64,000 nucleotides of DNA from JABDLO01 sp041749255. Its GTDB lineage: Bacteria; Bacteroidota; Bacteroidia; Chitinophagales; Saprospiraceae. Of the stretch, positions 43,736 through 53,889 are shown piece after piece. The position numbers and the translations under genes are program-made. The stretch covers positions 1 to 64,000 of the forward strand of contig JBGTBR010000044.1 in the NCBI GenBank assembly GCA_041749255.1, given 5' to 3'. Within the stretch, counting starts at the first letter, position 1. Every line of letters begins with the position of its first letter. The notes beneath the pieces were generated by a model that saw only the letters and a program-made list of their open reading frames with translations, ran no database searches and was not told the origin of the DNA.

Positions 43736-44974
43736 ATGTCAAAATCGAAACCAATGAAGTGTTCATTTTGTGGTCGAACCAAAAAGGAAGCCAATCTATT
43801 AATTGCGGGAATAGATGGCCATATATGTGAAGTCTGTGTAGAGCAGGCCTATGAGATTGTTAAGGAAGAAAGCAAAAGTCGTTTTGATAAAGATTCGATT
43901 GGCTTAAAACTAACAGAGTTTTCACCTTCTGAGATCAAAACGTATCTCGATCAATACATTATAGGCCAGGAAGAGGCAAAAAAATATCTGGCTGTAGCTG
44001 TACACAATCACTATAAAAGATTAAGACACACCATGTCTGGTGGTAAGGATGTTGAAATTGAAAAATCCAACATTCTCTTTGTAGGAGAAACAGGTACCGG
44101 TAAAACCCTATTAGCCAAAACCATCGCCAAATTTCTCGAAGTACCCTTTACTATAGTGGATGCCACTGTATTTACTGAAGCGGGTTACGTTGGAGAAGAT
44201 GTGGAATCCATGTTGTCCAGGCTCTTGCAAGCATGCGATTTTGATGTAGAAGCAGCGGAAAAAGGTATAGTGTACATTGATGAAATCGATAAAATAGCTC
44301 GTAAATCTGACAACCCTTCGATTACAAGAGATGTATCAGGGGAAGGAGTACAACAAGCACTTCTTAAAATGCTTGAAGGAACCAATGTACAGGTTCCTCC
44401 CCAGGGTGGAAGAAAGCATCCTGAGCAAAAAATGATCTCCTTAGATACAAGTAATATTTTATTTATTTGCGGTGGAGCTTTTCATGGTATAGACAAAATC
44501 ATAGCCAGGCGATTAAATACCCAGATCATAGGATTTAATAGTGAGGAAAAAGAAAAAGTAGACAGAGAAAATCTGCTACAGTATGTGAGCCATCAGGATT
44601 TAAAAACTTTTGGCCTGATACCGGAGCTTATTGGCCGTTTGCCTGTTTTGACTTACCTGGATCCACTGGATAAAGAGACACTGCTCAAAATACTTACAGA
44701 ACCAAAAAACGCCATAGTAAAACAATACGTGAAGCTATTCGAAATGGAGAATATCAAATTGACCTTTACTAAGGATGCCCTTGTATTTATCGCTGATAAA
44801 GCCCTGGAATACAAACTGGGTGCCAGAGGATTACGATCAATATGTGAAGCAATATTGACTGATGCTATGTTTGAACTCCCATCTCATAAGGACGTGTTTG
44901 AATTTAAAGTAGATCTTCCCTATGCCCGTAATCAAGTGGGTAAATCAAGGCTCAATAAGTTAAAAGCAGCCTGA
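43736..44974 (+). CDS. clpX: ATP-dependent unfoldase ClpX
   Basis: A 412-residue AAA+ unfoldase. The N-terminal zinc domain is CSFCGRTKKEANLL with CEVC. Walker A is FVGETGTGKTLLAK, Walker B is GIVYIDEIDKIARK, and the pore loop lies in EAGYVGEDVES. The C-terminal sensor 2 is GARGLRSI. It feeds folded or tagged proteins to ClpP. truA starts one base after its stop, so the two are coupled. Confidence 0.95.
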   Translation: MSKSKPMKCSFCGRTKKEANLLIAGIDGHICEVCVEQAYEIVKEESKSRFDKDSIGLKLTEFSPSEIKTYLDQYIIGQEEAKKYLAVAVHNHYKRLRHTMSGGKDVEIEKSNILFVGETGTGKTLLAKTIAKFLEVPFTIVDATVFTEAGYVGEDVESMLSRLLQACDFDVEAAEKGIVYIDEIDKIARKSDNPSITRDVSGEGVQQALLKMLEGTNVQVPPQGGRKHPEQKMISLDTSNILFICGGAFHGIDKIIARRLNTQIIGFNSEEKEKVDRENLLQYVSHQDLKTFGLIPELIGRLPVLTYLDPLDKETLLKILTEPKNAIVKQYVKLFEMENIKLTFTKDALVFIADKALEYKLGARGLRSICEAILTDAMFELPSHKDVFEFKVDLPYARNQVGKSRLNKLKAA

Positions 44975-44975
44975 T

Positions 44976-45731
44976 ATGCGATTTTTCGGGGAGATATCCT
45001 TCCACGGCGCGTGTTATTATGGTTGGCAAAGTCAAAAATCAGGGGTTCCTACTGTTCAGGCCACATTGGAAAATGCTTTGACTACCATTATGAGAAAGCA
45101 GGTTTCCATTACTGGGTGCGGGAGGACGGATACCGGAGTGCATGCGAGAAATTATTATTTTCATTTTGATGCGGATATAGATTTTACCCCATTTCTATAT
45201 AAGTTAAACTCCATTCTTCCTTCGGATATCGTAGTGCATGCTGTTCTGCAGGTACATCCTGAAGCCCACGCCCGATTTGATGCCATTTCAAGAACGTACG
45301 AGTACAATCTGCATGAAATTAAGGATCCATTCTTAAACGGTTTGTCCTATTATTACCGCTGGAAAATGGTTAATCCTGAACTTCTCCAACATGCCGCTTC
45401 TCTTATTCTCGAATATGAAGATTTTACCTCTTTTTGCAAAAGCAGGACAGATGTACAACACAAAAAATGTCAAATAAAAGAGTCTTACTGGGAGAAAACC
45501 ACTGAAGGAATATGGAAATATACCATTTCATCTAACAGGTTTTTAAGAGGTATGGTAAGATTGATCGTAGGAATGTGCTTGCAGGTTCAGAGAGGGAAAG
45601 TTTCACTGGATGAAGTGAAATGGGCAATGGATCATCAAACCCTGCTAAGCAGAGGTTGGAGTGTACCTCCCGAAGGCCTTTATCTAACGGATATAAAGTA
45701 CCTGTGGATGAAAAAAAACGACGATCATTAA
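44976..45731 (+). CDS. truA: tRNA pseudouridine(38-40) synthase
   Basis: A 251-residue TruA. The catalytic aspartate lies in GCGRTDTGVHA, and FLRGMVRLIVG and SRTYEYNLHE are other family segments. It makes pseudouridine at positions 38-40 of tRNA anticodon stems. The gene begins right after clpX and ends 11 bases before the convergent glyA stop. Confidence 0.9.
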   Translation: MRFFGEISFHGACYYGWQSQKSGVPTVQATLENALTTIMRKQVSITGCGRTDTGVHARNYYFHFDADIDFTPFLYKLNSILPSDIVVHAVLQVHPEAHARFDAISRTYEYNLHEIKDPFLNGLSYYYRWKMVNPELLQHAASLILEYEDFTSFCKSRTDVQHKKCQIKESYWEKTTEGIWKYTISSNRFLRGMVRLIVGMCLQVQRGKVSLDEVKWAMDHQTLLSRGWSVPPEGLYLTDIKYLWMKKNDDH

Positions 45732-45742
45732 AAAGTTACTTT

Positions 45743-47026
45743 TCATTCATCTTCATACAGTGGAAATTGCTCCATAAAACGGTTAATCTCTGATTTGACA
45801 CCTTCTACTGCCTGTGGATTTTCCTTATTTTTTAAAATGAAATCGATCCAATCCACAGTGCGAATACAATCATTCTCGTCAAATCCCCGTGTAGTCACTG
45901 CGGCTGTTCCAATGCGTATACCTGAGGTTACGAAAGGACTCCGTGAGTCAAAAGGCACCATATTTTTGTTGACCGTAATGTCAGCCAGGATCAATGCATT
46001 TTCAGCATCCTTGCCAGTGATGTCCAACTTCTCTCTCAAATCGATGAGCATCATATGATTAGACGTTCCTCCTGATATGATCTTATACCCTTTTTCTATA
46101 AAAGCAGAGGCCATGGCTTGTGCATTTTTAATGACCTGATTTCCATAATCCTTAAATGAAGGCTGGAGTGCTTCTTCAAATGCTATTGCTTTGGCAGCAA
46201 TTATGTGTTCCAGAGGTCCTCCCTGCATACCGGGGAAAACTCCGCTGTTTATGATAGAAGACATCATTATAGGAGATCCTTTTCTGGTCTTTCTACCCCA
46301 TGGATTATCAAAATCACGCCCTATCATGATAATCCCGCCTCTTGGACCCCGTAGAGTTTTATGAGTTGTGGAGGTGATGATGTGACAATGTGGAATGGGA
46401 TTGTTAAGGTGTTTTCCCGCTATTAATCCTGCAGGATGAGCGATATCTGCTAAAAGAAGTGCGCCTACAGAATCGGCTATTTGTCTGAATCTGATATAAT
46501 CCCAATCTCTCGAATAGGCTGAAGCTCCACATATGATCAGTTTAGGCCTGTGCTCATGTGCGAGAGCCTCCACTTTATCCATATCGATAATCCCTGTTTC
46601 GGGTTCGACACCATAGAAATAGGGCTTATATACCAATCCTGAAAAATTAACCGGAGAACCATGACTTAAGTGTCCTCCATGCGACAGATCAAACCCAAGT
46701 ATGGGATCACCGGGTTTTAACACGGCTAAAAAAACAGCGGCATTAGCCTGAGCACCTGAGTGGGGTTGTACGTTTCCAAAATCTGCCCCAAATAGAGTTT
46801 TCAGTCTTTCAATGGCAAGATTTTCGATTTCATCCACCACCTCGCATCCACCGTAATACCTCTTGCCTGGATACCCTTCAGCGTATTTATTGGTTAGGCA
46901 ACTTCCCGCAGCTTTCATCACTGCTTTACTGGTAAAGTTTTCCGATGCGATCAGTTCAATTCCTTTTCTCTGTCTCTCCAATTCTTTCCTCATCAAAGAG
47001 AACACAATATCTTTTGACATACCCAA
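45743..47026 (-). CDS. glyA: Serine hydroxymethyltransferase
   Basis: A 427-residue SHMT. The PLP lysine is in ITSTTHKTLRGPRGG, and GANAAVFLAVLKPGD-like and YAEGYPGKRYYGGC segments fit. It turns serine and tetrahydrofolate into glycine and methylene-tetrahydrofolate. It faces truA. A close TACTTTTG at 47,041-47,048 on the minus strand may be part of its promoter, but the leader would be very short. Confidence 0.95.
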   Translation of the reverse strand: MGMSKDIVFSLMRKELERQRKGIELIASENFTSKAVMKAAGSCLTNKYAEGYPGKRYYGGCEVVDEIENLAIERLKTLFGADFGNVQPHSGAQANAAVFLAVLKPGDPILGFDLSHGGHLSHGSPVNFSGLVYKPYFYGVEPETGIIDMDKVEALAHEHRPKLIICGASAYSRDWDYIRFRQIADSVGALLLADIAHPAGLIAGKHLNNPIPHCHIITSTTHKTLRGPRGGIIMIGRDFDNPWGRKTRKGSPIMMSSIINSGVFPGMQGGPLEHIIAAKAIAFEEALQPSFKDYGNQVIKNAQAMASAFIEKGYKIISGGTSNHMMLIDLREKLDITGKDAENALILADITVNKNMVPFDSRSPFVTSGIRIGTAAVTTRGFDENDCIRTVDWIDFILKNKENPQAVEGVKSEINRFMEQFPLYEDE

Positions 47027-47151
47027 ATGTGTTTAGCCGTCAAAAGTAAGTATATTCCTTAAATTCAGTATAAGAAATGCAGATTTTAGGATACTGTGCT
47101 TATGTTTTATTGCATCTCTTTGCGTTGGTAGCAGGTACCAGAAAGGTAAAA

Positions 47152-48375
47152 TTATTTGGCAAAAAATCTTTCAGGATAAAGACTTTCCTGGGGGTAACAT
47201 ACGAAGTGTTTTTCTGATATTGAGTAGTGACTTGAATATTCTGAAACCTGAGAATAAGGTTCACATTTACCGTCTTTTTTAAGAATGTGGATTTCATCTT
47301 TGACTTTGTTATATGCGTAGTTGGTCTGTACACCTGCGATGACTAAGCGGTTGGTATAATCTGTACGAAATGGTAAAATTTGGGTAAGCCTCTGTTTAAT
47401 AGCATCTATTAGTGCAATGGGAATGGGATTATCATCTAATTTGATTTTAAACAGTTTTCTTTCCAGCAAACAATGGGATAAGAACCTCAAAAGTGGATCG
47501 TTACTTTTGGTCGCGGTCTTGAGTGACATCAACAGGTTTGTGTCGTCGATTGAGGAGTATAATGGGAGAACAGACGTAAGTTCTTGACTTTTATTTCTAA
47601 AGATCATTTCAAGATCGGGATCGGCATAACTTTTGTCATTTTGTAGAATGATTTCTTTCAATCTGTGTACAAAAAGCAATAGCATCCGTTCAGTAGCTAC
47701 AGAAGTTTTATGGAGGTAAACCTGCCAATACATTAGCCTCCTGGCCATTATAAATTTTTCAACTGAGTATATACCTTTTTCTTCTACTACGAGGCGATTT
47801 TCATGAACGTTCAGCATTTTAATCAGGCGATCATAACCGATCACTCCTTCTGCCACACCGGTGAAGAAACTGTCCCGGTTCAGATAGTCCATTCTGTCCA
47901 TATCCAATTGGCTCGAAACGAGTTCGTGCATAAATGATTTGTGATATCTACCTGTAAATATTTCGATAGCCAGGTCTAATTCTCCATGATATTCCTTATT
48001 GAGTGCTTGCATCATAGCCAAAGAAATGGACTCGTGATCTACTGGTATTAATGTGTATTCCAATGCATGTGAAAAGGGTCCGTGGCCGATATCGTGAAGT
48101 AAAATAGCTATACTCAGTCCTTTTGCTTCCTCTTCGTCTATTGCTACTCCTTTATCTCTTAAAGAATAAATGGCTCTGGTCATCAAGTGGAGTGCACCTA
48201 TGGCGTGGTGAAATCTCGTGTGTACAGCTCCGGGATAAACATAATGCGAGAGTCCCATTTGCGAAATTCTTCTAAGCCTCTGAAACCAGGGATGATCCAT
48301 GAGTTCGTAAGTGATTTCATGAGGAAAACTAATGATCCCATAAATAGGATCGTTCAATATTTTCTTTTTACCCAT
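47152..48375 (-). CDS. HD-domain phosphohydrolase (dGTPase-like)
   Basis: A 407-residue HD protein. The metal site is ILLHDIGHGPFSHALEY with an upstream RFHHAIGALHL and a downstream SQLDMDRMDYLNRDS. It is closest to the HD proteins of the SAMHD1/YwfO type found in many Bacteroidota. It likely cuts dNTPs or related nucleotides. Its start faces porX across a 260-base gap without another gene. Confidence 0.85.
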   Translation of the reverse strand: MGKKKILNDPIYGIISFPHEITYELMDHPWFQRLRRISQMGLSHYVYPGAVHTRFHHAIGALHLMTRAIYSLRDKGVAIDEEEAKGLSIAILLHDIGHGPFSHALEYTLIPVDHESISLAMMQALNKEYHGELDLAIEIFTGRYHKSFMHELVSSQLDMDRMDYLNRDSFFTGVAEGVIGYDRLIKMLNVHENRLVVEEKGIYSVEKFIMARRLMYWQVYLHKTSVATERMLLLFVHRLKEIILQNDKSYADPDLEMIFRNKSQELTSVLPLYSSIDDTNLLMSLKTATKSNDPLLRFLSHCLLERKLFKIKLDDNPIPIALIDAIKQRLTQILPFRTDYTNRLVIAGVQTNYAYNKVKDEIHILKKDGKCEPYSQVSEYSSHYSISEKHFVCYPQESLYPERFFAK

Positions 48376-48637
48376 TCAATAGTGTAATATAATTTTTCAA
48401 TTATTCGTTTTGGGTTAGAATGTTTATTTATACTACTTGATTGTAAATTTGAGGTTCTTTTTCTGAATTTTCACTATTCATATGCGGTATTTTAAAATTT
48501 TCATTCCTATTACAGTGAATGATCAGGGTATCACATTGTCATCGTGGTTTTGAAAGCGTTTGAATGTAACAAGGATTGAACTAAGATTTATCATATAGGG
48601 TATAGTAAGCATCTAATACAGATAATAATCTTACAAT

Positions 48638-50194
48638 ATGACAGATAGAATAAAAATTCTTTGGGCTGATGACGAAATCGATATTTTGAAGCCCCAGTTA
48701 TTTTTTCTTGAGAAAAAGGGATATGATGTTGTGACCGTAACCAATGGATATGATGCTATAGAGGTGCTTCAGGAAAACAGGGATATAGACGTGGTATTTC
48801 TTGATGAAAGTATGCCTGGTCTAACCGGTCTGGAAACACTGAGTCGTATAAAAGCACATAATAGCTCAATTCCGGTGGTCATGATCACAAAGAACGAAGC
48901 AGAAAACATCATGGAGGAAGCGATTGGATCCCAAATTAACGATTATCTCATCAAACCGGTCAATCCCAACCAGATTTTAATGTCCCTTAAGAAGATAGTA
49001 GATGCGCAAAAATTGGTTTCTGAAAAAGCAGCAGTAGAATATCAGCAAGACTTCAGAAATATAGGTATGGAAATCAATGAAGGCCCGGATTTTAAAGGAT
49101 GGGTTGACATATATAAAAAGATCATTGCATGGGAAATTCGACTGGACTCTTCTGACAATCCTGAAATGAATGAAATTCTTCAGATGCAAAAGAAGGATGC
49201 AAACCGTGAATTTTCAAGGTATATAATCAAAAACTATATTCCTTGGATGAATCATAGCGAAGGTCCAAGCAGATCTCATATTCTTCTGCGTGAAAAAGTT
49301 TTTCCCTTCATCGATTCGTCAAAACCGACTATTTTTTTACTTCTGGATAATCTCAGATATGACCAATGGAAGATTATTGAACCGGTAGTTGCTGAGTATT
49401 ATAGGATAGAAAGCGAAGATTATTTTTACAGTATACTCCCTACTTCCACGCAATATAGCCGAAATGCCATTTTCAGTGGTATGATGCCATCGGAGATTGA
49501 AAAAAATTATCCTGGTCTTTGGGTCAATGACAACGAGGAAGGTGGAAAAAACATGAAGGAACATGAACTTTTTAAAGCCCACCTTAAAAGGATGTTTAGA
49601 AGGGAGATCAGGTCTGATTATATAAAAGTGACCAATACTAATGGCGCAAAAATATTAACAGACCAGGCGCATAATTACCTCAATAATGATATTACCGCCA
49701 TCGTCTACAACTTTATCGATATGCTATCGCATGCGCGGACAGAAATGGAGGTATTGAAGGAGTTGGCTCGGGACGAAAAAGCATATAGATCACTCACCTT
49801 GTCATGGTTTGTTAATTCTCCCATTTGGTCTGTACTTAAAAAATTAGCAGAAAAAGATATCCAATTGTTCATTACAACAGATCATGGAACTATAAGGGTC
49901 GGTCAGCCTTCCAAGGTCATTGGCGATAAAGAAACTACCACCAATCTCAGGTACAAGGTTGGAAAAAATATGCAATACATTAAAAATGATGTACTGGAAG
50001 TAAAAGATCCCGCTGAAGCCGGTTTGCCCCGACCCAATGTGAGTTCGACATTCATTTTTGCCAAAGAGGACATGTATTTTTTATACCCTAACAATTACAA
50101 TCACTTTAACCATTATTACAGGGATACATTCCAGCATGGTGGCATATCTATGGAAGAGATGATATGTCCCATAGTGCGTTTACTTCCTAAATAA
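48638..50194 (+). CDS. porX: PorX: response regulator with PglZ domain
   Basis: A 518-residue protein. Residues 1-125 form a receiver domain (ILWADDEIDI, phosphate site in VVFLDESMPG, lysine in DYLIKPVNP). Residues ~155-518 form the PglZ alkaline-phosphatase-like part (IFLLLDNLRYDQW, FIDMLSHARTE, LFITTDHGTIRVG). This layout is that of PorX, which with the kinase PorY controls type IX secretion in Porphyromonas, partly as a phosphodiesterase of oligonucleotides. It lies alone. The type IX cargo gene at 54,202 fits a genome that has that pathway. Confidence 0.9.
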   Translation: MTDRIKILWADDEIDILKPQLFFLEKKGYDVVTVTNGYDAIEVLQENRDIDVVFLDESMPGLTGLETLSRIKAHNSSIPVVMITKNEAENIMEEAIGSQINDYLIKPVNPNQILMSLKKIVDAQKLVSEKAAVEYQQDFRNIGMEINEGPDFKGWVDIYKKIIAWEIRLDSSDNPEMNEILQMQKKDANREFSRYIIKNYIPWMNHSEGPSRSHILLREKVFPFIDSSKPTIFLLLDNLRYDQWKIIEPVVAEYYRIESEDYFYSILPTSTQYSRNAIFSGMMPSEIEKNYPGLWVNDNEEGGKNMKEHELFKAHLKRMFRREIRSDYIKVTNTNGAKILTDQAHNYLNNDITAIVYNFIDMLSHARTEMEVLKELARDEKAYRSLTLSWFVNSPIWSVLKKLAEKDIQLFITTDHGTIRVGQPSKVIGDKETTTNLRYKVGKNMQYIKNDVLEVKDPAEAGLPRPNVSSTFIFAKEDMYFLYPNNYNHFNHYYRDTFQHGGISMEEMICPIVRLLPK

Positions 50195-50439
50195 TCAGGA
50201 TAATAGCCTATAGCACATCATGTAAAACTGATTTCTCCTCACCATAGAGGTGTGAAGTTTTCTTTTTTCAAAAGTGATGATAATGCATGTCTTTTGACCA
50301 AAAACATTTTACGGGTTAAGACAAACCCTTTGTAAAATTTCAACCCATAATGCCATCGGCACCCCTCGTACTTCTCACAGAACATCACAAATTAGAATTA
50401 TAATAAAATTTTTGTATAATTGTCAAAAATTTGAACTGA

Positions 50440-51087
50440 ATGAATGTACAACGTATTAGCCAAAAGTGGATAATGTATATCTTTATTGCATTTATTTTAC
50501 TCCTTGTATTGTCATTTACCTCATGCAGAGAAGATGAAAAACAAGAACCAATACCAGAGGTAAATACGGAAGAAGAAGCAAAGGGTGTCGATTTGTTCTG
50601 GGCCAATATCAACCAGTTGTGCGGCAAATCTTTTGAAGGAAAGGCAATCAGCGCTCCACCTAATGATACCACTTTTGCTGGAAAACGGCTCATAATGGAT
50701 GTGAGGTTTTGCGAAGGTGATATAGTGAAAATACCATTTTCAGTAGGAGATAACAGAAGCCGTACCTGGGTATTAAAAAAGGAAGGTGATAAAATTTTGC
50801 TAAAACACGACCATAGACATGAAGATGGTAGTGAAGATCAAATCACACAATATGGTGGCTGGACAACCAACGTTGGAACTGAAACGCGACAAGTTTTTCC
50901 TGCAGATCAGGAAACCACAGATTTGATCTCTTATGCTGCCGGAAATATTTGGTGGATTGATCTCGAAAATGGGGTAAAGTTTACATATAATTTGAGAAGA
51001 ATGGGTACAGATCGCTATTTCAGTGTAGAATTTGATCTGACAAAAGAAGTGGAATCACCTCCGGCTCCATGGGGATGGGATGATTAG
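50440..51087 (+). CDS. Putative lipoprotein of unknown function
   Basis: A 215-residue protein with a long lipoprotein-type signal that ends LSFTSC (Cys28). The mature part begins with a charged linker and has QLCGKSFEGKAISAP, WVLKKEGDKILLKHDHRHED and FSVEFDLTKEV, a beta-rich pattern. It may be a lipocalin-like carrier, but I do not recognise a named family. Two other cysteines (LCGK, RFCEGD) could pair. Confidence 0.6.
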   Translation: MNVQRISQKWIMYIFIAFILLLVLSFTSCREDEKQEPIPEVNTEEEAKGVDLFWANINQLCGKSFEGKAISAPPNDTTFAGKRLIMDVRFCEGDIVKIPFSVGDNRSRTWVLKKEGDKILLKHDHRHEDGSEDQITQYGGWTTNVGTETRQVFPADQETTDLISYAAGNIWWIDLENGVKFTYNLRRMGTDRYFSVEFDLTKEVESPPAPWGWDD

Positions 51088-51312
51088 CTCGTAGTTCGTA
51101 GCTCGTAGTAAGCATTAGCTTCACAGTTCACAGTTGACCGTTCACAGTTCCATCATTCCGACCTTCGACTTTCAGACCTTAAGACCTTCAGACTTTCGAC
51201 CTTCCGACCTTCCGTTTACAGTTCACTGCTCACCGTTCACCGTTTTTTCGACCTGCCGAAGGCAAAAATCTTATCCTCAACCTTATCCTCAACCTAATCC
51301 TCAACCTCAATC
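51085..51312 (+). repeat. R2 intergenic word repeats
   Basis: It carries GTAGTTCGTAGCTCGTAGT, CACAGTTCACAGTTGACCG, GACCTTCGACTTTCAGACC, GACTTTCGACCTTCCGACC and CTTATCCTCAACCTTATCC words. Same families as at 25,450, 28,250, 29,280, 30,700 and 37,470. No gene is seen in it. Confidence 0.7.
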
Positions 51313-51762
51313 ACCATCGTCCTCAAGGATGTGCCTGAATAAATGAGTGTGTTTTTGAATAAAATCCTCGTAGTTCACTCTGCTAATAATAAAGGGTATT
51401 TTTTTTCCAAATTTTCCTTTCTCTTTTAGTTTGATCATACCGAGAGTAGCTATCACAATATTGTTTTCGTGTATGTTGGCTATATCTGAATATTTATATC
51501 GGTATGTTTTAAAGTAATTGGTGACATAGATACCATCTTCACCAAACTCTACACGTTTAAGTTGCATTACCGAAAAATACATAATGATAAGGAAGAAAAT
51601 ATAAAAGGCAGTAAATCCCACTCTGAAAAGAAATCCGTCTGCCGGAAGATTGGCGTCTTCGGCAAACCAAACAGCAATAGTAAAGAGGCCAAAAAATGTG
51701 ATCCATGCTGTGGGAATAAATATTTTAAGAAAAATGGTGAAATTGGATGAAACCCGTTGCAT
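51307..51762 (-). CDS. Membrane protein with PH-like cytosolic part
   Basis: A 151-residue protein with two membrane segments near residues 10-30 and 45-65, then a soluble part that begins LKRVEFGEDGIYVTNYFKTY and looks like a small beta-rich PH-type domain (KYSDIANIHENNIVIAT, IPFIISRVNYEDF). No named family is certain. It lies ten bases after tatC on the same strand and is probably on the same transcript. Confidence 0.6.
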   Translation of the reverse strand: MQRVSSNFTIFLKIFIPTAWITFFGLFTIAVWFAEDANLPADGFLFRVGFTAFYIFFLIIMYFSVMQLKRVEFGEDGIYVTNYFKTYRYKYSDIANIHENNIVIATLGMIKLKEKGKFGKKIPFIISRVNYEDFIQKHTHLFRHILEDDGD

Positions 51763-51771
51763 GTATAGTAT

Positions 51772-52563
51772 TTAGGTTTGAAGTGAATTTTTTTGAACTC
51801 TCGCAGAGATAAGTATGCTGATTTCATATAAGACCATTACTGGAATGCCAATCATAAACTGGGTAGCTACATCTGGTGGTGTTATGATCGCTGCTAAAAT
51901 CAAAATGATAATATAGGCATGCCTTCTGTAATACCGTAGAAATTTGGGTGTTACCAAACCTATTTTTGATAAAAAGAAAATAACAATCGGCAATTCAAAC
52001 ATGATCCCTGCCGGTATGGTAAACATGGTCATATAGCTTATATAGGACTTCAAAGATACAGTATTGCTTATGTCCATTCCAATCGTAAATGACCCTAAAA
52101 ATTTTATGGCAAAAGGAGCAATGGCGAAATAACCAAAAAGAACGCCGGAAATAAATAGCAAAGAACAGATAAAGACAATACCTTTTACCGCTTTTTGTTC
52201 TTTATCGTATAACCCCGGTTTTATAAACTTCCAAAACTGATAAAAAATATAGGGAAAAGCTCCGATAAAACCCAGCCAGAATGCCACTTTTATGGCAGTG
52301 ATAAATTGTTCGTCAAGACTTACAGTAATTATCTCAAGTGGGGGTGGTTCAAAACAAGTTCTTTCAGAAATAGCACAAAATGCCCTATAGGTAATGAAAC
52401 TTCCTTGTTTGGGGGCATATAATATCTGATCAAAGACCCATTGGATGTATATAAAAACTACTATACCCAGAATTACTATTGCAAGAACCGACCGCACAAT
52501 ATGCCATCGTAGTTCTTCCAGGTGTTCCAGAAAACTCATTTCCTTTTCCGCTTCTTTAGCCAT
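51772..52563 (-). CDS. tatC: Twin-arginine translocase subunit TatC
   Basis: A 263-residue TatC. It starts with MSFLEHLEELRWHIVRS, the signature that binds the twin-arginine signal, then six membrane segments, with FYQFWKFIKPGLYDKEQKA as the conserved loop and AIITPPDVATQ near the end. It takes folded proteins across the inner membrane together with TatA, whose gene is not here. A minus-strand TATCTTTG at 52,604-52,611 suits its promoter. Confidence 0.95.
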   Translation of the reverse strand: MAKEAEKEMSFLEHLEELRWHIVRSVLAIVILGIVVFIYIQWVFDQILYAPKQGSFITYRAFCAISERTCFEPPPLEIITVSLDEQFITAIKVAFWLGFIGAFPYIFYQFWKFIKPGLYDKEQKAVKGIVFICSLLFISGVLFGYFAIAPFAIKFLGSFTIGMDISNTVSLKSYISYMTMFTIPAGIMFELPIVIFFLSKIGLVTPKFLRYYRRHAYIIILILAAIITPPDVATQFMIGIPVMVLYEISILISARVQKNSLQT

Positions 52564-52603
52564 GGACTTTCTTTGTTATATGTTCAACTTTATATATTAG
52601 TGG

Positions 52604-52611
52604 CAAAGATA
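52604..52611 (-). promoter_or_regulatory. Putative -7 element for tatC
   Basis: TATCTTTG on the minus strand, 41 bases before the tatC ATG, matches TAnnTTTG. No clear -33 TTTG is seen at the usual distance. Confidence 0.4.
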
Positions 52612-52738
52612 CATGCTGGCTAAAGAATTGTACATATGTGGATGAAATTTATCATTTTCAATTGGTTTTTATTTCAGATGTAATTAGTGATTTGAACTTT
52701 AATTTCTATACTTTTGGTATTATAAATTTATTAAACCC

Positions 52739-53665
52739 TTGGATATCCTTCTATATTCCGGTATTTTTATCATAAGCCTGGCTGTACTGCTGTTTGCTTC
52801 GGAGAGATTTATTCAACAGTCAGAATTAATGGGAATGTCATGGGGAATTCCACCATTTGTTATTGGGGTTACCATTGTGGCATTTGGTACATCTTTGCCT
52901 GAGTTAGCCACCAGCCTCATAGCGGTGTTCAATGATTCATCCGAAATTGTCACGGGTAATGTGGTAGGTTCCAATATTACAAATATATTGTTGGTAATAG
53001 GATTGTCTGCATTGCTGGGAAATGATATGAAACTGGAGTTTAATATCATGGACATAGATATGCCCCTGTTAATAGGTTCTTCTTTTCTCATGTTTTTCGT
53101 TTTAAGAGATTTGCAGTTCGCACCATTTGAAACATTTCTTTTCTTATTGGGGTTGGTTGTATTTTTTATCCATTCCTTTCGTTCAGAAAAAATAGGAAAA
53201 GAAAGTCGCCCAACACTCCATTGGCGCAATTACATTTTTTTTGTCGTTGCTGGTTTTTTTGTTTACATGGGTGCCAAATACACAATTTTATCCATAGAAA
53301 AACTGGCAGAAGGAGCCGGAATAGAAAAACACTTGATTGCACTTACTGTTATAGCCTTGGGCACCTCTTTACCAGAGTTAATGGTGAGCCTTTTGGCTGC
53401 GAAGAAAGGTAAACACGGAATTGCCGTAGGAAATATACTTGGGTCAAATATATTTAATACCTATGGCGTGATGGGCATTAGCAGCCTGTTTGGTACACTC
53501 GTCATACCCGAATCGATTTTAGATTTTTATCTTCCGTATATGGTGGTGGTTACCATTATGTTTGGAATGATCTGTCTGGGAGGTAATATAAGACGATGGG
53601 AAGGAGGAATGTTGTGCATTCTGTATCTCTATTTTCTATATGAAGTAATCAAAGAGGGAACTTGA
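52739..53665 (+). CDS. Calcium/sodium antiporter (CaCA family)
   Basis: A 308-residue antiporter with about ten membrane segments and the two alpha repeats GTSLPELATSLIAV with GNVVGSNITNILLVIG, and GTSLPELMVSLLAA with GNILGSNIFNTYGVMG. The form matches YrbG-like K+-independent or sodium/calcium exchangers. A TTG is used as start: an in-frame stop lies just upstream and a first ATG is well inside the family's first segment. Confidence 0.9.
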   Translation: MDILLYSGIFIISLAVLLFASERFIQQSELMGMSWGIPPFVIGVTIVAFGTSLPELATSLIAVFNDSSEIVTGNVVGSNITNILLVIGLSALLGNDMKLEFNIMDIDMPLLIGSSFLMFFVLRDLQFAPFETFLFLLGLVVFFIHSFRSEKIGKESRPTLHWRNYIFFVVAGFFVYMGAKYTILSIEKLAEGAGIEKHLIALTVIALGTSLPELMVSLLAAKKGKHGIAVGNILGSNIFNTYGVMGISSLFGTLVIPESILDFYLPYMVVVTIMFGMICLGGNIRRWEGGMLCILYLYFLYEVIKEGT

Positions 53666-53889
53666 CATGATAACATTAATCACATTATACCTGGATGGTT
53701 AAAAATGGCAACCACTCATCTGTATACTTGCGAGATGGAAAGTCATATCATTTCATGTCATATTAGGCTCATTTTAATAGAATTGTAAAGCTAATAAAGA
53801 AATAATGACCGAAGCATGGATAAAAATGGATCTTTTTCAACCAAATCCGATTATATCTAAGTAGTAACAACCTTTTAAAAATATTATCT

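Noticed and set aside
47041..47048. TACTTTTG as the glyA promoter element
   Set aside because: It fits TAnnTTTG but would leave a leader of under ten bases, so it is not listed as a promoter.
48638..50194. PglZ domain as a sign of a BREX defence system
   Set aside because: The receiver-plus-PglZ layout and lack of other BREX genes point to PorX instead.
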